Shown here piece by piece: positions 24,642-35,200 of a stretch of DNA of 64,000 nucleotides. The notes under the pieces are model-generated. The model worked only from the letters and a program-made list of their open reading frames with translations, was not told the DNA's origin and did no database searches. Origin of the DNA: DATCMH01 sp036563505 (GTDB taxonomy: Bacteria; Pseudomonadota; Alphaproteobacteria; Rhizobiales; Beijerinckiaceae); the NCBI GenBank assembly GCA_036563505.1, contig DATCMH010000022.1, positions 286,857-350,856 of the forward strand, in the 5' to 3' direction. Positions within the stretch are counted from its first letter, which is position 1; the number at the start of each line of letters is the position of its first letter. Position numbers and translations under genes: made by a program.

Positions 24642-26843
24642 TCACGCCGCCCTCTGCATGCGCCCGTAAAAGGTCTCGCCGCTCGCTGCCATCTCGCGGA
24701 TGATCTTCGGCGCGGAGAAGCGCGGGCCGTGCTTGGCTTCGAGCCCCTCGCAGAGCGCGAGGAAGGTCTTGGCGCCCATGAAGTCGATGTAGGACAAAGC
24801 CCCGCCGGTGAAGGGCGCGAAGCCGAAGCCGAGGATCGAGCCGACATCGGCCTCCCGCGGATCGGTGATCACCCCTTCCTCGACGGTGCGGGCGGCTTCC
24901 AGCGCCTGGGTGACCAGGAGCCGCTCTTTCAGCTCCGCGAAGTCGACCAGCTCCGCCTCGAGGTGGGTCGGCTGCAGGTCGCGAAGGCCCGGCCAGAGCT
25001 GCTTCTTGCCGCCCTCGGGGTAGTCATAGAATCCCTTCTTGTTCTTGCGGCCGAGGCGGCCTTCCTTCTCGACGAGGGCGGTCAGCAGGGTCTCCTGCTG
25101 CGGGTCGACCGCCGCCTCGCCGACCTGGGCCTTCGTGGCCTTCACGATCTTCAGCGCGAGGTCGATCGCAACCTCGTCGTTCAGGGAGAGGGGGCCCACC
25201 GGCATGCCCGCCTGCTTGCCCGCCGCTTCGATCATCGCGGGCGGCACGCCCTCCATGAGCATCTTGTGCCCTTCGAGGATGTAGGCGCCCACGCAGCGGT
25301 TGGCGAAGAAGCCGCGGGCGTCGTTGACGACGATGGGCGTCTTCTTGATGGCGCGCACGAAGTCGAGGGCGGTGGCCAGCGCCTTGTCCCCTGTCTTCTC
25401 GCCCATGATGATCTCAACCAGCATCATCTTCTCGACCGGTGAGAAGAAGTGGATGCCGATGTACTGGTCAGGGCGTTGCGCGCTCTTGGCGAGGCCGGTG
25501 ATCGGCAGCGTCGAGGTGTTGGTGCCGAAGATGCAGTCGGGACGGATCACCGCCTCGACCTTGGCGATGACATCCGCCTTCACCTTGGGATCCTCGAAGA
25601 CCGCCTCGACGATGAGGTCGCAGTCCTTGAGGTCGGCATAGTCGGCGGTCGTCGTGATGCGGGCGAGCAGCGCGTCGCGGTCGGCGCTCTTGGCGCGGCC
25701 CTTCATGATCTGGTCGGACACGAGCTTGTGCGAGTAGGCCTTGCCCTTCTCGGCCGCCTCGACGTCCCGGTCGAGGAGCACGACGTTGAGGCCGGCATTG
25801 GCCGAGACATAGGCCACGCCCGCGCCCATGAAGCCGGCGCCGAGGACGCCGATGGTCTTGAGGCTCGTCGGACCCGCGTCCTTCGGCCGGCGGGCGCCCT
25901 TGTTGAGCTCGCCCATGGAGAGGAAGAGCGTGCGGATCATCGCCGCCGCTTCCTTCGTGCGCAGGATATGGGCGAAGTAGCGGGACTCGACCTTCAGGGC
26001 GAGGTCCATCGGCAGTTGCAGGCCCTCGTAGACGGCCTGGAGGATGGCTTTCGCCGCTGGATAATTGTCGTTGGTCTCGCGGCGGTAGATCGCGTTGGCC
26101 GGAGGCCAGATCTGCATGCCGGCCGGCGAGTGGACCTTGTTCGAGGGCAGCTTGAAGCCCTTCTGGTCCCAGGGCGCGACGGCCGAACCGCCGTTCTTGA
26201 TCCAGTCCTTGGCGGCCTGGACCAGCTCGGCGTGGGGCACGACGGCGTGGACGAGGCCCATGTTGCGGGCCATCAAGGGCCGGATCTGGTCGCCCTTGAA
26301 CAGCATCTGGAGCGCGTCGCCCGTCTGCATCAGGCGCGCCACGCGCTGCGTGCCGCCGGCGCCGGGGAAGAGGCCGACCTTGATCTCGGGCAGGCCGACG
26401 CGGGTCGAGTCGTGGTCGCACAGCACGCGGTAATGGCAGGCGAGCGCCAACTCGAAAGCGCCGCCGAGGCAGACGCCGTGAACGGCGGCCGCGAAGGGCT
26501 TTCCGCAGGTTTCCAGGCGACGGTAGAGGAGCGAGAGGCGGCGCGACTCCTCGAAGAACCGCTTCATGGCGGGCTCGTGGCCCTCCTTCGCTGCCAGCTC
26601 CTCGTAAAGGCCGCGCAGGCCCTGGAGCATGGTCAGGTCGGCCCCGCCAGAGAACGAGCCCTCCTTGCCAGACGTGATGACGCAGCCCTTGACGGCGTCG
26701 TCCGCCACCACGGCGTCGATGATCTGGGACAGCTCTTCCATCACCTCGGGGGTAATGACGTTCATGGAGCGGCCCGGCATGTCCCAGGTCGCGAGCGCGA
26801 TCCCGTCGGCGTCGGTCTCGAAGCGGAAGTTTTGGAGATTCAT
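24642..26843 (-). CDS. Fatty-acid oxidation complex alpha subunit (enoyl-CoA hydratase/3-hydroxyacyl-CoA dehydrogenase)
   Basis: 733 residues. The N-terminal crotonase domain (about 1-190) has the oxyanion-hole and catalytic-Glu region VHGVCLGGAFELALACHYRV and VGLPEIKVGLFPGAGGTQRV. A 3-hydroxyacyl-CoA dehydrogenase domain follows, with the NAD site IGVLGAGFMGAGVAYVSANAG near residue 325 and IGIHFFSPVEKMMLVEII. It performs two beta-oxidation steps. It is the last gene of an acyl-CoA dehydrogenase/thiolase/FadB operon whose members are separated by repeats. Confidence 0.94.
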   Translation of the reverse strand: MNLQNFRFETDADGIALATWDMPGRSMNVITPEVMEELSQIIDAVVADDAVKGCVITSGKEGSFSGGADLTMLQGLRGLYEELAAKEGHEPAMKRFFEESRRLSLLYRRLETCGKPFAAAVHGVCLGGAFELALACHYRVLCDHDSTRVGLPEIKVGLFPGAGGTQRVARLMQTGDALQMLFKGDQIRPLMARNMGLVHAVVPHAELVQAAKDWIKNGGSAVAPWDQKGFKLPSNKVHSPAGMQIWPPANAIYRRETNDNYPAAKAILQAVYEGLQLPMDLALKVESRYFAHILRTKEAAAMIRTLFLSMGELNKGARRPKDAGPTSLKTIGVLGAGFMGAGVAYVSANAGLNVVLLDRDVEAAEKGKAYSHKLVSDQIMKGRAKSADRDALLARITTTADYADLKDCDLIVEAVFEDPKVKADVIAKVEAVIRPDCIFGTNTSTLPITGLAKSAQRPDQYIGIHFFSPVEKMMLVEIIMGEKTGDKALATALDFVRAIKKTPIVVNDARGFFANRCVGAYILEGHKMLMEGVPPAMIEAAGKQAGMPVGPLSLNDEVAIDLALKIVKATKAQVGEAAVDPQQETLLTALVEKEGRLGRKNKKGFYDYPEGGKKQLWPGLRDLQPTHLEAELVDFAELKERLLVTQALEAARTVEEGVITDPREADVGSILGFGFAPFTGGALSYIDFMGAKTFLALCEGLEAKHGPRFSAPKIIREMAASGETFYGRMQRAA

Positions 26844-26868
26844 GGCGTGGCTCCAGAGCGGTCGCTGA

Positions 26869-27070
26869 TCCCCTCTCCCCTTTGCGGGAGAGGGTGGCCC
26901 CGCGCAGCGGGGTCGGGAGAGGGGTGCGCTCCGAGAGGAGCGCCGGCCGCAAGGCCGATAGAACTCAGGGCGGCAGCAGCGTCGTTCGGCTTGCGCCGAG
27001 CGCCTGCCGGCGCCCCCTCATCCGCCCCTTGCTGACGCAAGGGGCACCTTCTCCCGCGGAGGGGAGAAGG
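26869..27070. repeat. Palindromic repeat (family C) between fad genes
   Basis: Runs from CCCCTCTCCCCTTTGCGGGA to TTCTCCCGCGGAGGGGAGAA, with an inner CCGGCCGCAAGGCCG. It lies inside the beta-oxidation operon, between the thiolase and the multifunctional enzyme, and fills the gap between them. Confidence 0.8.
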
Positions 27071-27080
27071 AGGGCGGGCC

Positions 27081-28289
<1,209 letters not shown>

Positions 28290-28302
28290 GGGGGTCTCCT
28301 TG

Positions 28303-28465
28303 AACCCTCTCCCCTTCGCGGGAGAGGGTGGCGAACGGAGTGAGCCGGGAGAGGGGCTCGAAAGCAGCCTCACTCCCGGGAGGATCGATCGAAGGGGCAC
28401 GATCTCACGGCCCCTCTCCCGGCCTGCTGACGCAGGCCACCCTCTCCCGCGGAGGGGAGAGGGTT
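28303..28465. repeat. Palindromic repeat (family C) between fad genes
   Basis: Left end AACCCTCTCCCCTTCGCGGG and right end CTCCCGCGGAGGGGAGAGGG are hairpin-forming and roughly mirror each other. It fills the space between the acyl-CoA dehydrogenase and the thiolase. Confidence 0.8.
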
Positions 28466-28472
28466 GAGAACG

Positions 28473-30266
28473 TCAGAACGCCTCGGCAGGCATCGCCATC
28501 ATGGTATCGGCGCCGGACGAGATGCGCGCAAGGTGGGCGCCGGTCTCCGGGAGCATGCGCTCCATGAAGAAGCGGCCGGTGAGGAGCTTGGCGTCCATGC
28601 GGGCGCCGACGCCGTTGCCTTGCGCCTTCTTCGCCTGCGCGGCTTTCGCGATCTTCGCCCACATGTAGCCCATGGCCACGAGGCCGAAGAGGTGCATGTA
28701 GTCGTAGGAGCCGGCGCCCGCGTTGTCGGGCTTGGCCATGGCGTTCTGCATGAACCACATCGTGGCCTGCTGCAGGTCGCCGAGGGCCTTCTGGAGCGGC
28801 GCGACGAAAGGCTTCATCGTCTCGTCGGCGGCGTTCTCCTGGCAGAAGCTTGCGACCTCGTTGAAGAAGGTCATCACCGCCTTGCCGCCCTCGCGGGGCA
28901 GCTTGCGGCCGACGAGATCGAGCGCCTGGATGCCGTTGGCGCCCTCGTAGATCTGGGCGATGCGGGCGTCGCGGACGAACTGGGACATACCCCATTCCTC
29001 CACGTAGCCGTGGCCGCCGTACATCTGCTGCGCCTTGACCGCATTGTCGAAGCCGACATCGGTGAGCACGCCCTTGAGCACCGGCGTCAACAGGCTCGTG
29101 TGGTCGTCGGCCACCTTGCGCTCGGCCTCGTCCTCCGAGCGGTGGGCGACGTCGGACTGCAGGGCCGTCCAGAGCACGAGGGCCCGGGCGGCCTCGTTGA
29201 AGGCGCGGATCTGCATCAGGTTCCGGCGCACGTCCGGATGGACGATGATCGGGTCGGCCGCCTTCTCCGGCGCCTTCGGCCCGGTGAGCGAGCGGCCCTG
29301 GACGCGGTCCTTCGCGTAGGTCACGGCGTTCTGATAGGCGACCTCGCTCTGAGCCAGGCCCTGGATCGCCACGCCGAGCCGCGCCTCGTTCATCATCACG
29401 AACATGGCGTTGAGGCCCTTGTTCTCCTGGCCCACGAGCCAGCCCTTGGCGCCGTCATAGTTCATGACGCAGGTGGCGTTGCCGTGGATGCCCATCTTGT
29501 GCTCGATCGAGCCGCAGGAGACGGGGTTGCGCTCGCCGAGGGAACCGTCGGCGTTCACGAGGAACTTCGGCACGACGAAGAGCGAGATGCCCTTGGTGCC
29601 CGCCGGGGCGCCCTCGATGCGGGCGATGACGAGGTGGACGATGTTCTCGGCCATGTCGTGCTCGCCGGCCGAGATGAAGATCTTGGTGCCGGTGAGGCTG
29701 TAGGAGCCGTCGGGGTTCGGGACGGCCTTCGTCTTGAGAAGGCCCAGATCCGTGCCGCAATGGGGCTCGGTGAGGTTCATGGTGCCCGTCCAGGCGCCCT
29801 CGACCATCTTCGGGATGTAGGTTTGCTTCTGCTCCTCCGTGCCGTGGACGAGGAGAGCCGCGATGGCGCCGAGCGTGAGGCCCGGATACATGGCGAAGGC
29901 CATGTTGGCGGCCGAGGCGAACTCGTTGACGACGGCGCCGAGCGTATAGGGCAGGCCTTGGCCGCCGTATTCCGGCGGGACGGCAAGGCCCATCCAGCCG
30001 CCCTCGCGGTAGGCCTGGTAGGCTTCCTTGAAGCCCTTGGGCGTCGTCACCGTGCCGTCGGGATGGCGGGTGCAGCCCTCCAGATCGCCCGTGCGGTTCA
30101 GGGGCGCGAGCACGTCCTCGCAGAGCTTGGCCGCCTCCGACAGGATCGCCTCGACCATGTCGGGCGTCGCGTCGGCGAAGCCGGCGAGGTTGTTGTACTT
30201 TTCCATCTGGAAGACGTCGTTCAGCAGGAACTGCACGTCCTCGACCGGGGCCTTGTAGCTCGGCAT
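28473..30266 (-). CDS. Acyl-CoA dehydrogenase, long form with C-terminal extension
   Basis: 597 residues, longer than the 380-400 typical of short-form enzymes, with the extra C-terminal domain of the FadE/DmdC-like group. FAD and substrate motifs include MNLTEPHCGTDLGLLKTKA and SLTGTKIFISAGEHD. The catalytic Glu is probably in YEGANGIQALDLVGRKL. It starts beta-oxidation by making the 2,3-enoyl-CoA. It is the first gene of the operon; an inverted repeat 88 bases upstream may be its operator. Confidence 0.93.
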   Translation of the reverse strand: MPSYKAPVEDVQFLLNDVFQMEKYNNLAGFADATPDMVEAILSEAAKLCEDVLAPLNRTGDLEGCTRHPDGTVTTPKGFKEAYQAYREGGWMGLAVPPEYGGQGLPYTLGAVVNEFASAANMAFAMYPGLTLGAIAALLVHGTEEQKQTYIPKMVEGAWTGTMNLTEPHCGTDLGLLKTKAVPNPDGSYSLTGTKIFISAGEHDMAENIVHLVIARIEGAPAGTKGISLFVVPKFLVNADGSLGERNPVSCGSIEHKMGIHGNATCVMNYDGAKGWLVGQENKGLNAMFVMMNEARLGVAIQGLAQSEVAYQNAVTYAKDRVQGRSLTGPKAPEKAADPIIVHPDVRRNLMQIRAFNEAARALVLWTALQSDVAHRSEDEAERKVADDHTSLLTPVLKGVLTDVGFDNAVKAQQMYGGHGYVEEWGMSQFVRDARIAQIYEGANGIQALDLVGRKLPREGGKAVMTFFNEVASFCQENAADETMKPFVAPLQKALGDLQQATMWFMQNAMAKPDNAGAGSYDYMHLFGLVAMGYMWAKIAKAAQAKKAQGNGVGARMDAKLLTGRFFMERMLPETGAHLARISSGADTMMAMPAEAF

Positions 30267-30353
30267 CTGGCGCTCTCCCCTTGAGCCTTCGTGACCTTGA
30301 TCCGGGACCCCTTCGGGTCAGGGCGGCGCATACGCAACAGGGCCGCTCACCGG

Positions 30354-30377
30354 AGATAGTTCACATATAAACTATCT
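30354..30377. promoter_or_regulatory. Candidate operator of the beta-oxidation operon
   Basis: Arms AGATAGTT and AACTATCT are perfect inverted repeats around CACATATA, in an AT-rich patch unusual for this genome. It lies 88 bases upstream of the acyl-CoA dehydrogenase start and overlaps a possible -10-like TATATG on the minus strand. It fits a TetR- or MarR-type repressor sensing fatty acyl-CoA. No regulator gene of that type is adjacent. Confidence 0.55.
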
Positions 30378-30531
30378 CGTGCGGGAGGGGAAGATGCCGC
30401 TCGCAGGAAAGTCGCAAGGCGCCGTCGGCGCGGCGGATGCGCCGGGTGCCGAACTCAAGGCGGCAAGCGGGCGTTAGCCGCACACAGCCGCGCTGTCGGA
30501 CGCACGATGACCGGCCGAGAGGAGTTGAACG

Positions 30532-31161
30532 ATGCAGCAGCCCCACCACGATCAAGAGCCGCGTCGCCCGGCCCCGAACGGCCGCGGCCAAGCGCGAACT
30601 GCTGATCAAAGCAGGACCGAGATGCTGGCGCAGCGCGCGCGAGAGACGCTGACACCCGACCGGGGCGACCGGCGCAACCCGACCCGCGGCCTGCCGAGCA
30701 CGGCCGCCATCGCGGGCCACCCGATTCACCCGATGTTGATCCCGTTCCCGATCGCGTTCCTGACCGGCGCCGTCGCGACGGATCTGGTCGCGCGGGCGAC
30801 GCGGGATCCGTTCTGGGCCCGCTCCTCGAAGGTGCTGCTCGGCGCTGGAATCGCCTCGGGCCTCCTCGCGGGGGCGGTGGGCGCCATCGACTATTTCACG
30901 ATCCGGCGCGCCCGGGAGAAGCCCGTCGGCAAGATCCACGCCTACGGCAATCCGCTGGCGCTGGCGCTCGCCGCGGCCAACCTCGCGACGCGCAAGGACA
31001 ACCGTGCGCCCGACGACACGGGCGTCGCGCTCAGCCTCGCGACCGCCGCCGTGCTCGGCGTCACCGGATGGGCCGGGGGCGAGCTCTCCTACACCCACAT
31101 GGTCGGCGTCGCCGGCCATAACGACCAGCACACGGAAGAAGAGAAGCGGTACGTTCCGTAA
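30532..31161 (+). CDS. DUF2231 family membrane protein
   Basis: 209 residues. A polar N-terminus of about 60 residues is followed by IAGHPIHPMLIPFPIAFLTGAVATDLVARAT, the DUF2231 hallmark (GHPIHPML), and three further hydrophobic stretches. The tail ends VAGHNDQHTEEEKRYVP. These proteins are inner-membrane, of unknown function, and may bind heme or metal through the conserved histidines. GAGGAG upstream supports ATG 30532. Confidence 0.85.
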   Translation: MQQPHHDQEPRRPAPNGRGQARTADQSRTEMLAQRARETLTPDRGDRRNPTRGLPSTAAIAGHPIHPMLIPFPIAFLTGAVATDLVARATRDPFWARSSKVLLGAGIASGLLAGAVGAIDYFTIRRAREKPVGKIHAYGNPLALALAAANLATRKDNRAPDDTGVALSLATAAVLGVTGWAGGELSYTHMVGVAGHNDQHTEEEKRYVP

Positions 31162-31188
31162 AGGAAAATCCGCTCACGCCGGGGTGCC

Positions 31189-31305
31189 GTCATTCCGGGG
31201 CTCGGCGAAGCCGAGAGCCCGGAATCCATGACTGGGCGAGATACTGTTCGCGGCCGCTCACCCGGTCGTGGGTTCCGGGTTCCGCTACGCGGCCCCGGAA
31301 TGACG
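31189..31305. repeat. Palindromic intergenic repeat, family A
   Basis: Starts GTCATTCCGGGGCTCGGCGA and ends GCGGCCCCGGAATGACGAC. It is closely related to the copy at 3248 over the left 40 bases. Located between DUF2231 and the MerR terminator. Confidence 0.75.
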
Positions 31306-31338
31306 ACGGAATGTTACGTCCGATAACCCACGACGCAA

Positions 31339-31371
31339 AAAGGCCGCCGGGTGCTTCGCCCGGCGGCCTTT
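31339..31371 (-). terminator. Rho-independent terminator of the MerR gene
   Basis: A perfect stem, AAAGGCCGCCGGG paired with CCCGGCGGCCTTT, with loop TGCTTCG. On the minus strand it is followed by a T-run (five Ts including the stem end). It lies about 60 bases after the MerR stop codon. Confidence 0.85.
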
Positions 31372-31431
31372 CCGATCCTGGTCCTCATATTCCTTGGCGA
31401 ATGCCGGGTTTTCCCGGTCGTCGACGAAACT

Positions 31432-31848
31432 TTAGGCGGCGAGACGGGCGCGGGTGGCGCGCAATTCGCCCAGCGCTTCCTCGATCTCGGCGCGCTGCTG
31501 CTCGAGATGAGCGATCTGCTCGTCGACCTGCTCCAGCGACATCTTCAGGTTCGGCGCCGGAGCCTCCGTGCCGCGCTCCTCCGCCAGCATGGCGCGGATC
31601 TCGGTGAGGGTGAAGCCGAGCTGCTTGCCCTTCAGGATGACGGAGAGGCGGGCCCGGTCGCGGGCATCGTAGATGCGAGCATTGCCGTCGCGGTGCGGGC
31701 TGAGCAGGCCTCGATCCTCGTAGAAGCGCAGCGTCCGCAAGGTCACGCCGAACTCGCGGGCAAGGTCGCCGATCGTGTAGCTCTTGCCGCGGTCAAGGCG
31801 CGGAGCCTCCGCAGGGGAAGCCGTCGCGAGGGAAAGGGTGCTGGTCAT
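31432..31848 (-). CDS. MerR-family transcriptional regulator
   Basis: 138 residues. The HTH part YTIGDLAREFGVTLRTLRFYEDRGLLSPHRDGNARIY is classic MerR. A long coiled-coil dimerisation helix follows (LEQVDEQIAHLEQQRAEIEEALGELRA). No effector cysteines are visible, so it is not a metal sensor of the MerR/CueR type. A palindromic TGAGATCTCA at 31931-31940 lies about 80 bases upstream. Target genes are unknown. Confidence 0.9.
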   Translation of the reverse strand: MTSTLSLATASPAEAPRLDRGKSYTIGDLAREFGVTLRTLRFYEDRGLLSPHRDGNARIYDARDRARLSVILKGKQLGFTLTEIRAMLAEERGTEAPAPNLKMSLEQVDEQIAHLEQQRAEIEEALGELRATRARLAA

Positions 31849-32059
31849 CGTTGGGTCTGCCCGCCGTCTCTACGTGCCGCCCGGATCCTCGGGCTTGAGG
31901 TGGCGCCGGCTTCTTGCTGTCCGAATCGCCTGAGATCTCAAGTACGAGGCCGCATGACGTTAGGGGAGTAAAGGGGAACTTTGGGTGAGGCGCCTTACGG
32001 TAATGCGGGGTCGGGAGGCGGGTGGCGTTGCCGCCGCATGCCCGCGATCATCGCGAGGC

Positions 32060-32074
32060 TTAACGCCTTGTTTA
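32060..32074. promoter_or_regulatory. CtrA-like binding site upstream of the PodJ-like gene
   Basis: TTAA-N7-TTTA is one base from the consensus TTAA-N7-TTAA of the alphaproteobacterial cell-cycle regulator CtrA. A GATTC (CcrM-type GANTC) is at 32127-32131. Both lie within 150 bases of a gene for a polar, cell-cycle-type protein. The rest of the 31849-32205 gap shows no gene. Confidence 0.4.
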
Positions 32075-32205
32075 CCTTAACTGACAAAAGTCCGCTCGAC
32101 GGCGTGTGAGCCGCAGGGCGTTCATTGATTCTCAAACGCTCGCGACTCGCGCGCCGCGGCCCTGGCCGGGTGATCCCGGCGACAAGAACGGCTCAGAGCG
32201 CGGCG

Positions 32206-35200
32206 ATGCGACAGAACGTCTTCTCCCCCCTGGACGCCCTGGATCCCGGCACGCGGGACCTCGCCCGGGACGCCGCGCGCCGCGCCGGCCTGACCCTCGA
32301 TGAATGGGCGGCCGCGATCGCCGCGGACAACTCCGGCCGGGCCGCGCGGCCCGCCCCGCGCGCCGCATCGGCGGAGCCCGCCGATACCCTCAGCCGCACC
32401 GCCGAGCGCCTGGCGCGCTTCGCTAGCCACGAGCCGGCTCCCCGACCGGCCGCGCCGGGCTGGACGCGAAGCGACGCGGCGGCCCGCCGCGCCGAGGAAG
32501 CCGAGGGGCGTCGCCGGTTGGAGGACGAGGCCAGACGGCTCGAGCAGGCGCGCAAGCTCGAGCAGGAGCGCCGGCGGGAGCAGGAGCGCGACGACCAGAA
32601 GCGCGACGACCAGAAGCGCGAAGACTTGGCGCGCCGCGAGGAGCAGGCCAAGACCGCGGCCGCCCTCGACTCGGTCGCGCGCTGGATCGAGCGCGCCGAG
32701 GACCGTCTGGCCGAGACCTCGCGCGCGGTCGCTGAGAAGGAGGACCGCACGGCCTCCGTCCTCGGCGAGGCGCTCGGGCTGATGACGCGGCGCCTCGACG
32801 AGATCGAGCGCAAGATCGCGAGCGGCCGCCAGCCGTCGGTCGGCGCGGCCCTCAAGGCAGTCGAGCGGCTCGAGGCCCAACTTGCCCGCCAGGACGAGGC
32901 GCGCAGCCAGGCCCAGGGAGCGCAGATCGACGCGGCCCTGCGCGGCTTCGAGGCGCGCATCGCCGAGATCAGCACCAAGATCGGCCAGGCCCTGACCGAG
33001 CGCGGCCCCGAGCGAAGCGCTCCCTCGGGAGCCCCCTCGGCAAGCCCGATCGGCCGCCGCGGCCTCGATCCCGCGGCCGAGCTGCGCCAAGCGATCGCCG
33101 AGATCCGTCACCGCCAGGACGAGCTCGCGGCCGGTTCCGCCGCTGCCCCGCACCCGGCCAACCCGGTCGAGGCGCAAGGCGTCGCGGCCCTGCGCGGCGA
33201 CCTCGAGACCTTGCGCGCCGCCACCGGGCGGCTCGCCAGCCGGGACGAGATCGCCGGCCTCGAGCGGTCCTTGCGCGAGATCAAGGGCTACGTCTCCGTT
33301 TCCCGCGGTCAGGACGGCCTTCTCGAGGCGGTTGCCACCCCGATCGAGAATCTGCGCGCCGAGGTGAGCCGTCTCTCGGACGCCGTGGCGGACGGCGTTC
33401 ACGCCCGGCTCGCCCGCGACCTCGACGGGCTGGCCCGCCGCATCGACGCGGTCACGGGCCACGGCGCCGACGAAGCGGCCTTCGCGCTTCTCGTGCGCGA
33501 GGTGGCGGAGATCCGGCGGGGCCTCGCCGAGCGGGCCGATCCGCGGCGGATCGAAACCCTGGCCGACCAGATGGAGGAGCTGTCGCACCAACTGGCCGAG
33601 GTCGGGCGCGCCCAGGCCGGCGCCGCCCGCTTCGGCGCGGATGCCTTCGCCCGGCTCCAGGCGACGGTGGACGATCTGCACGCCGGCATGACCTCGTCCC
33701 GCGCCGGCGGAACCGACGTCGCCCAGCAGATGGAGCGGCTCGTCGCCAAGCTCGACCGGCTCTCGCCCCATCCGGGCCCCGAGCTCGAGCGTCTCGCGCA
33801 CCGCCTCGAGCGCCTGGACGAGCGCCTACCGGCGGCGGGCGAGTGGACGAGCGTCGAGACGCTCCTGCGCGACCTGTCCGACCGCATCGCCCAGGCCGAG
33901 CGGCCCGGCGCGGGCGCGGATACTCTGGACGGCCTGGAGCGGCAGGTCGCAGCCCTGGCGCAGCGCCTCGACACCGGCGCCGCCGCGAGCCCCGCGGTGG
34001 CCTCCCTCGAACGGGCGATGGGAGATCTGTTGGCCCAGGTCGAGGGCCTGCGCGACGGCAGCGTGGAGGCGGCCGAGCGCGCCGCCCAGGCCGCCGTGAC
34101 GACGACCCTCGACCGTCTGCCCAAGGAGGGCGCGGCGGTGGGCGCCCTGAAGCGCGACCTCGCCGACCTCAAGGCGCACCAGGACGCGGCGGGTCATCGC
34201 ACGCAGAACACCCTCGATGCATTGCACGCCACGCTGGAGACGGTGGTCGCGCGGCTCGCCGGGCTGGAGCAGGAGATCGGCCGCGGCGCCGAGCGGGCGA
34301 GCCCCCGCGCCGCGCCGCCCAAGGCGCCGAGGCCGAAAGCCCCCGAGCCGAAGCCCGAGCCCGCGGCCGGACCCTATCCGCAGCGTCTCGAGGACGCCAT
34401 CAAGCAGCTCAAGGCCACGAGCCGCGAGGCTCAAAGCCCGCTCGACGAGGCCGATCGGCCTCTCGCGGCAGCCGAAGAGGTGCTGCTCGAGCCGGGCGCC
34501 GGGCGCCCGCGTCGGGGAGCCGCTCCCTCGGCCGAACTCGCGCCGGGGGATGTCAAGGCCAACTTCATTGCCGCGGCCCGCCGCGCCGCCCAGGCCGCGG
34601 CCGCCGAAGCCGCCGGCTCCGCCGACCCGCGTCACGTACAGGAGGAGGTGCTCGCTGACGGCACCAACGGCTCCTTGGCGCAACGGGTCAAGCGCGCCAT
34701 CGACAAGCGCCGCCGCCCCCTGCTGCTCGGCCTCGCCGCGATCGTGATGGCGCTCGGCGCATTCCAGGTCGGCACCACCTTTCTCGGCGAAGAGACGAAG
34801 CCCGTCGCGGCGCTCGCTCCGATGAAGCCCGTGATCACCCGCGACGCCGGTCGTCCGGCAGGCGCTGCGACCGTAGCCGCCCAGCCCGACGCGGCACTGG
34901 CGCCTGCGCCGGCCCGGGAAGTGCCCACCCGCGACATCGTCGAAGCCCGCAGCAGCGAGACCCCCGGCCGAGCCGAGGCCCGCGTGCCGGCCTTCCTGTC
35001 GCCGCAAGCCGAAACTCGGGTCATGCCGGGCTCCGTCGCCCCGGCCCGGCCGAACCGCATCGAGCCGGCGTCGCCGACGAGCACCGGCGCGCTGCCGGCG
35101 CCCGCGGCCCGCATCGCCGGCATGACCCTCGTCGAGCTGCCGGCCGAGGTCGGCGCTCCCGGCCTGCGCGAGGCGGCGCTCGCCGGCGACCCGGCTGCGG

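Noticed and set aside
28464..30284. Long plus-strand frame opposite the acyl-CoA dehydrogenase
   Set aside because: Same GC-driven shadow effect; the minus-strand protein has clear acyl-CoA dehydrogenase motifs.
32125..32205. TTG start for the PodJ-like protein
   Set aside because: The extra 27 residues are basic and lack a ribosome binding site; they also cover the GANTC site. Kept only as an alternative.
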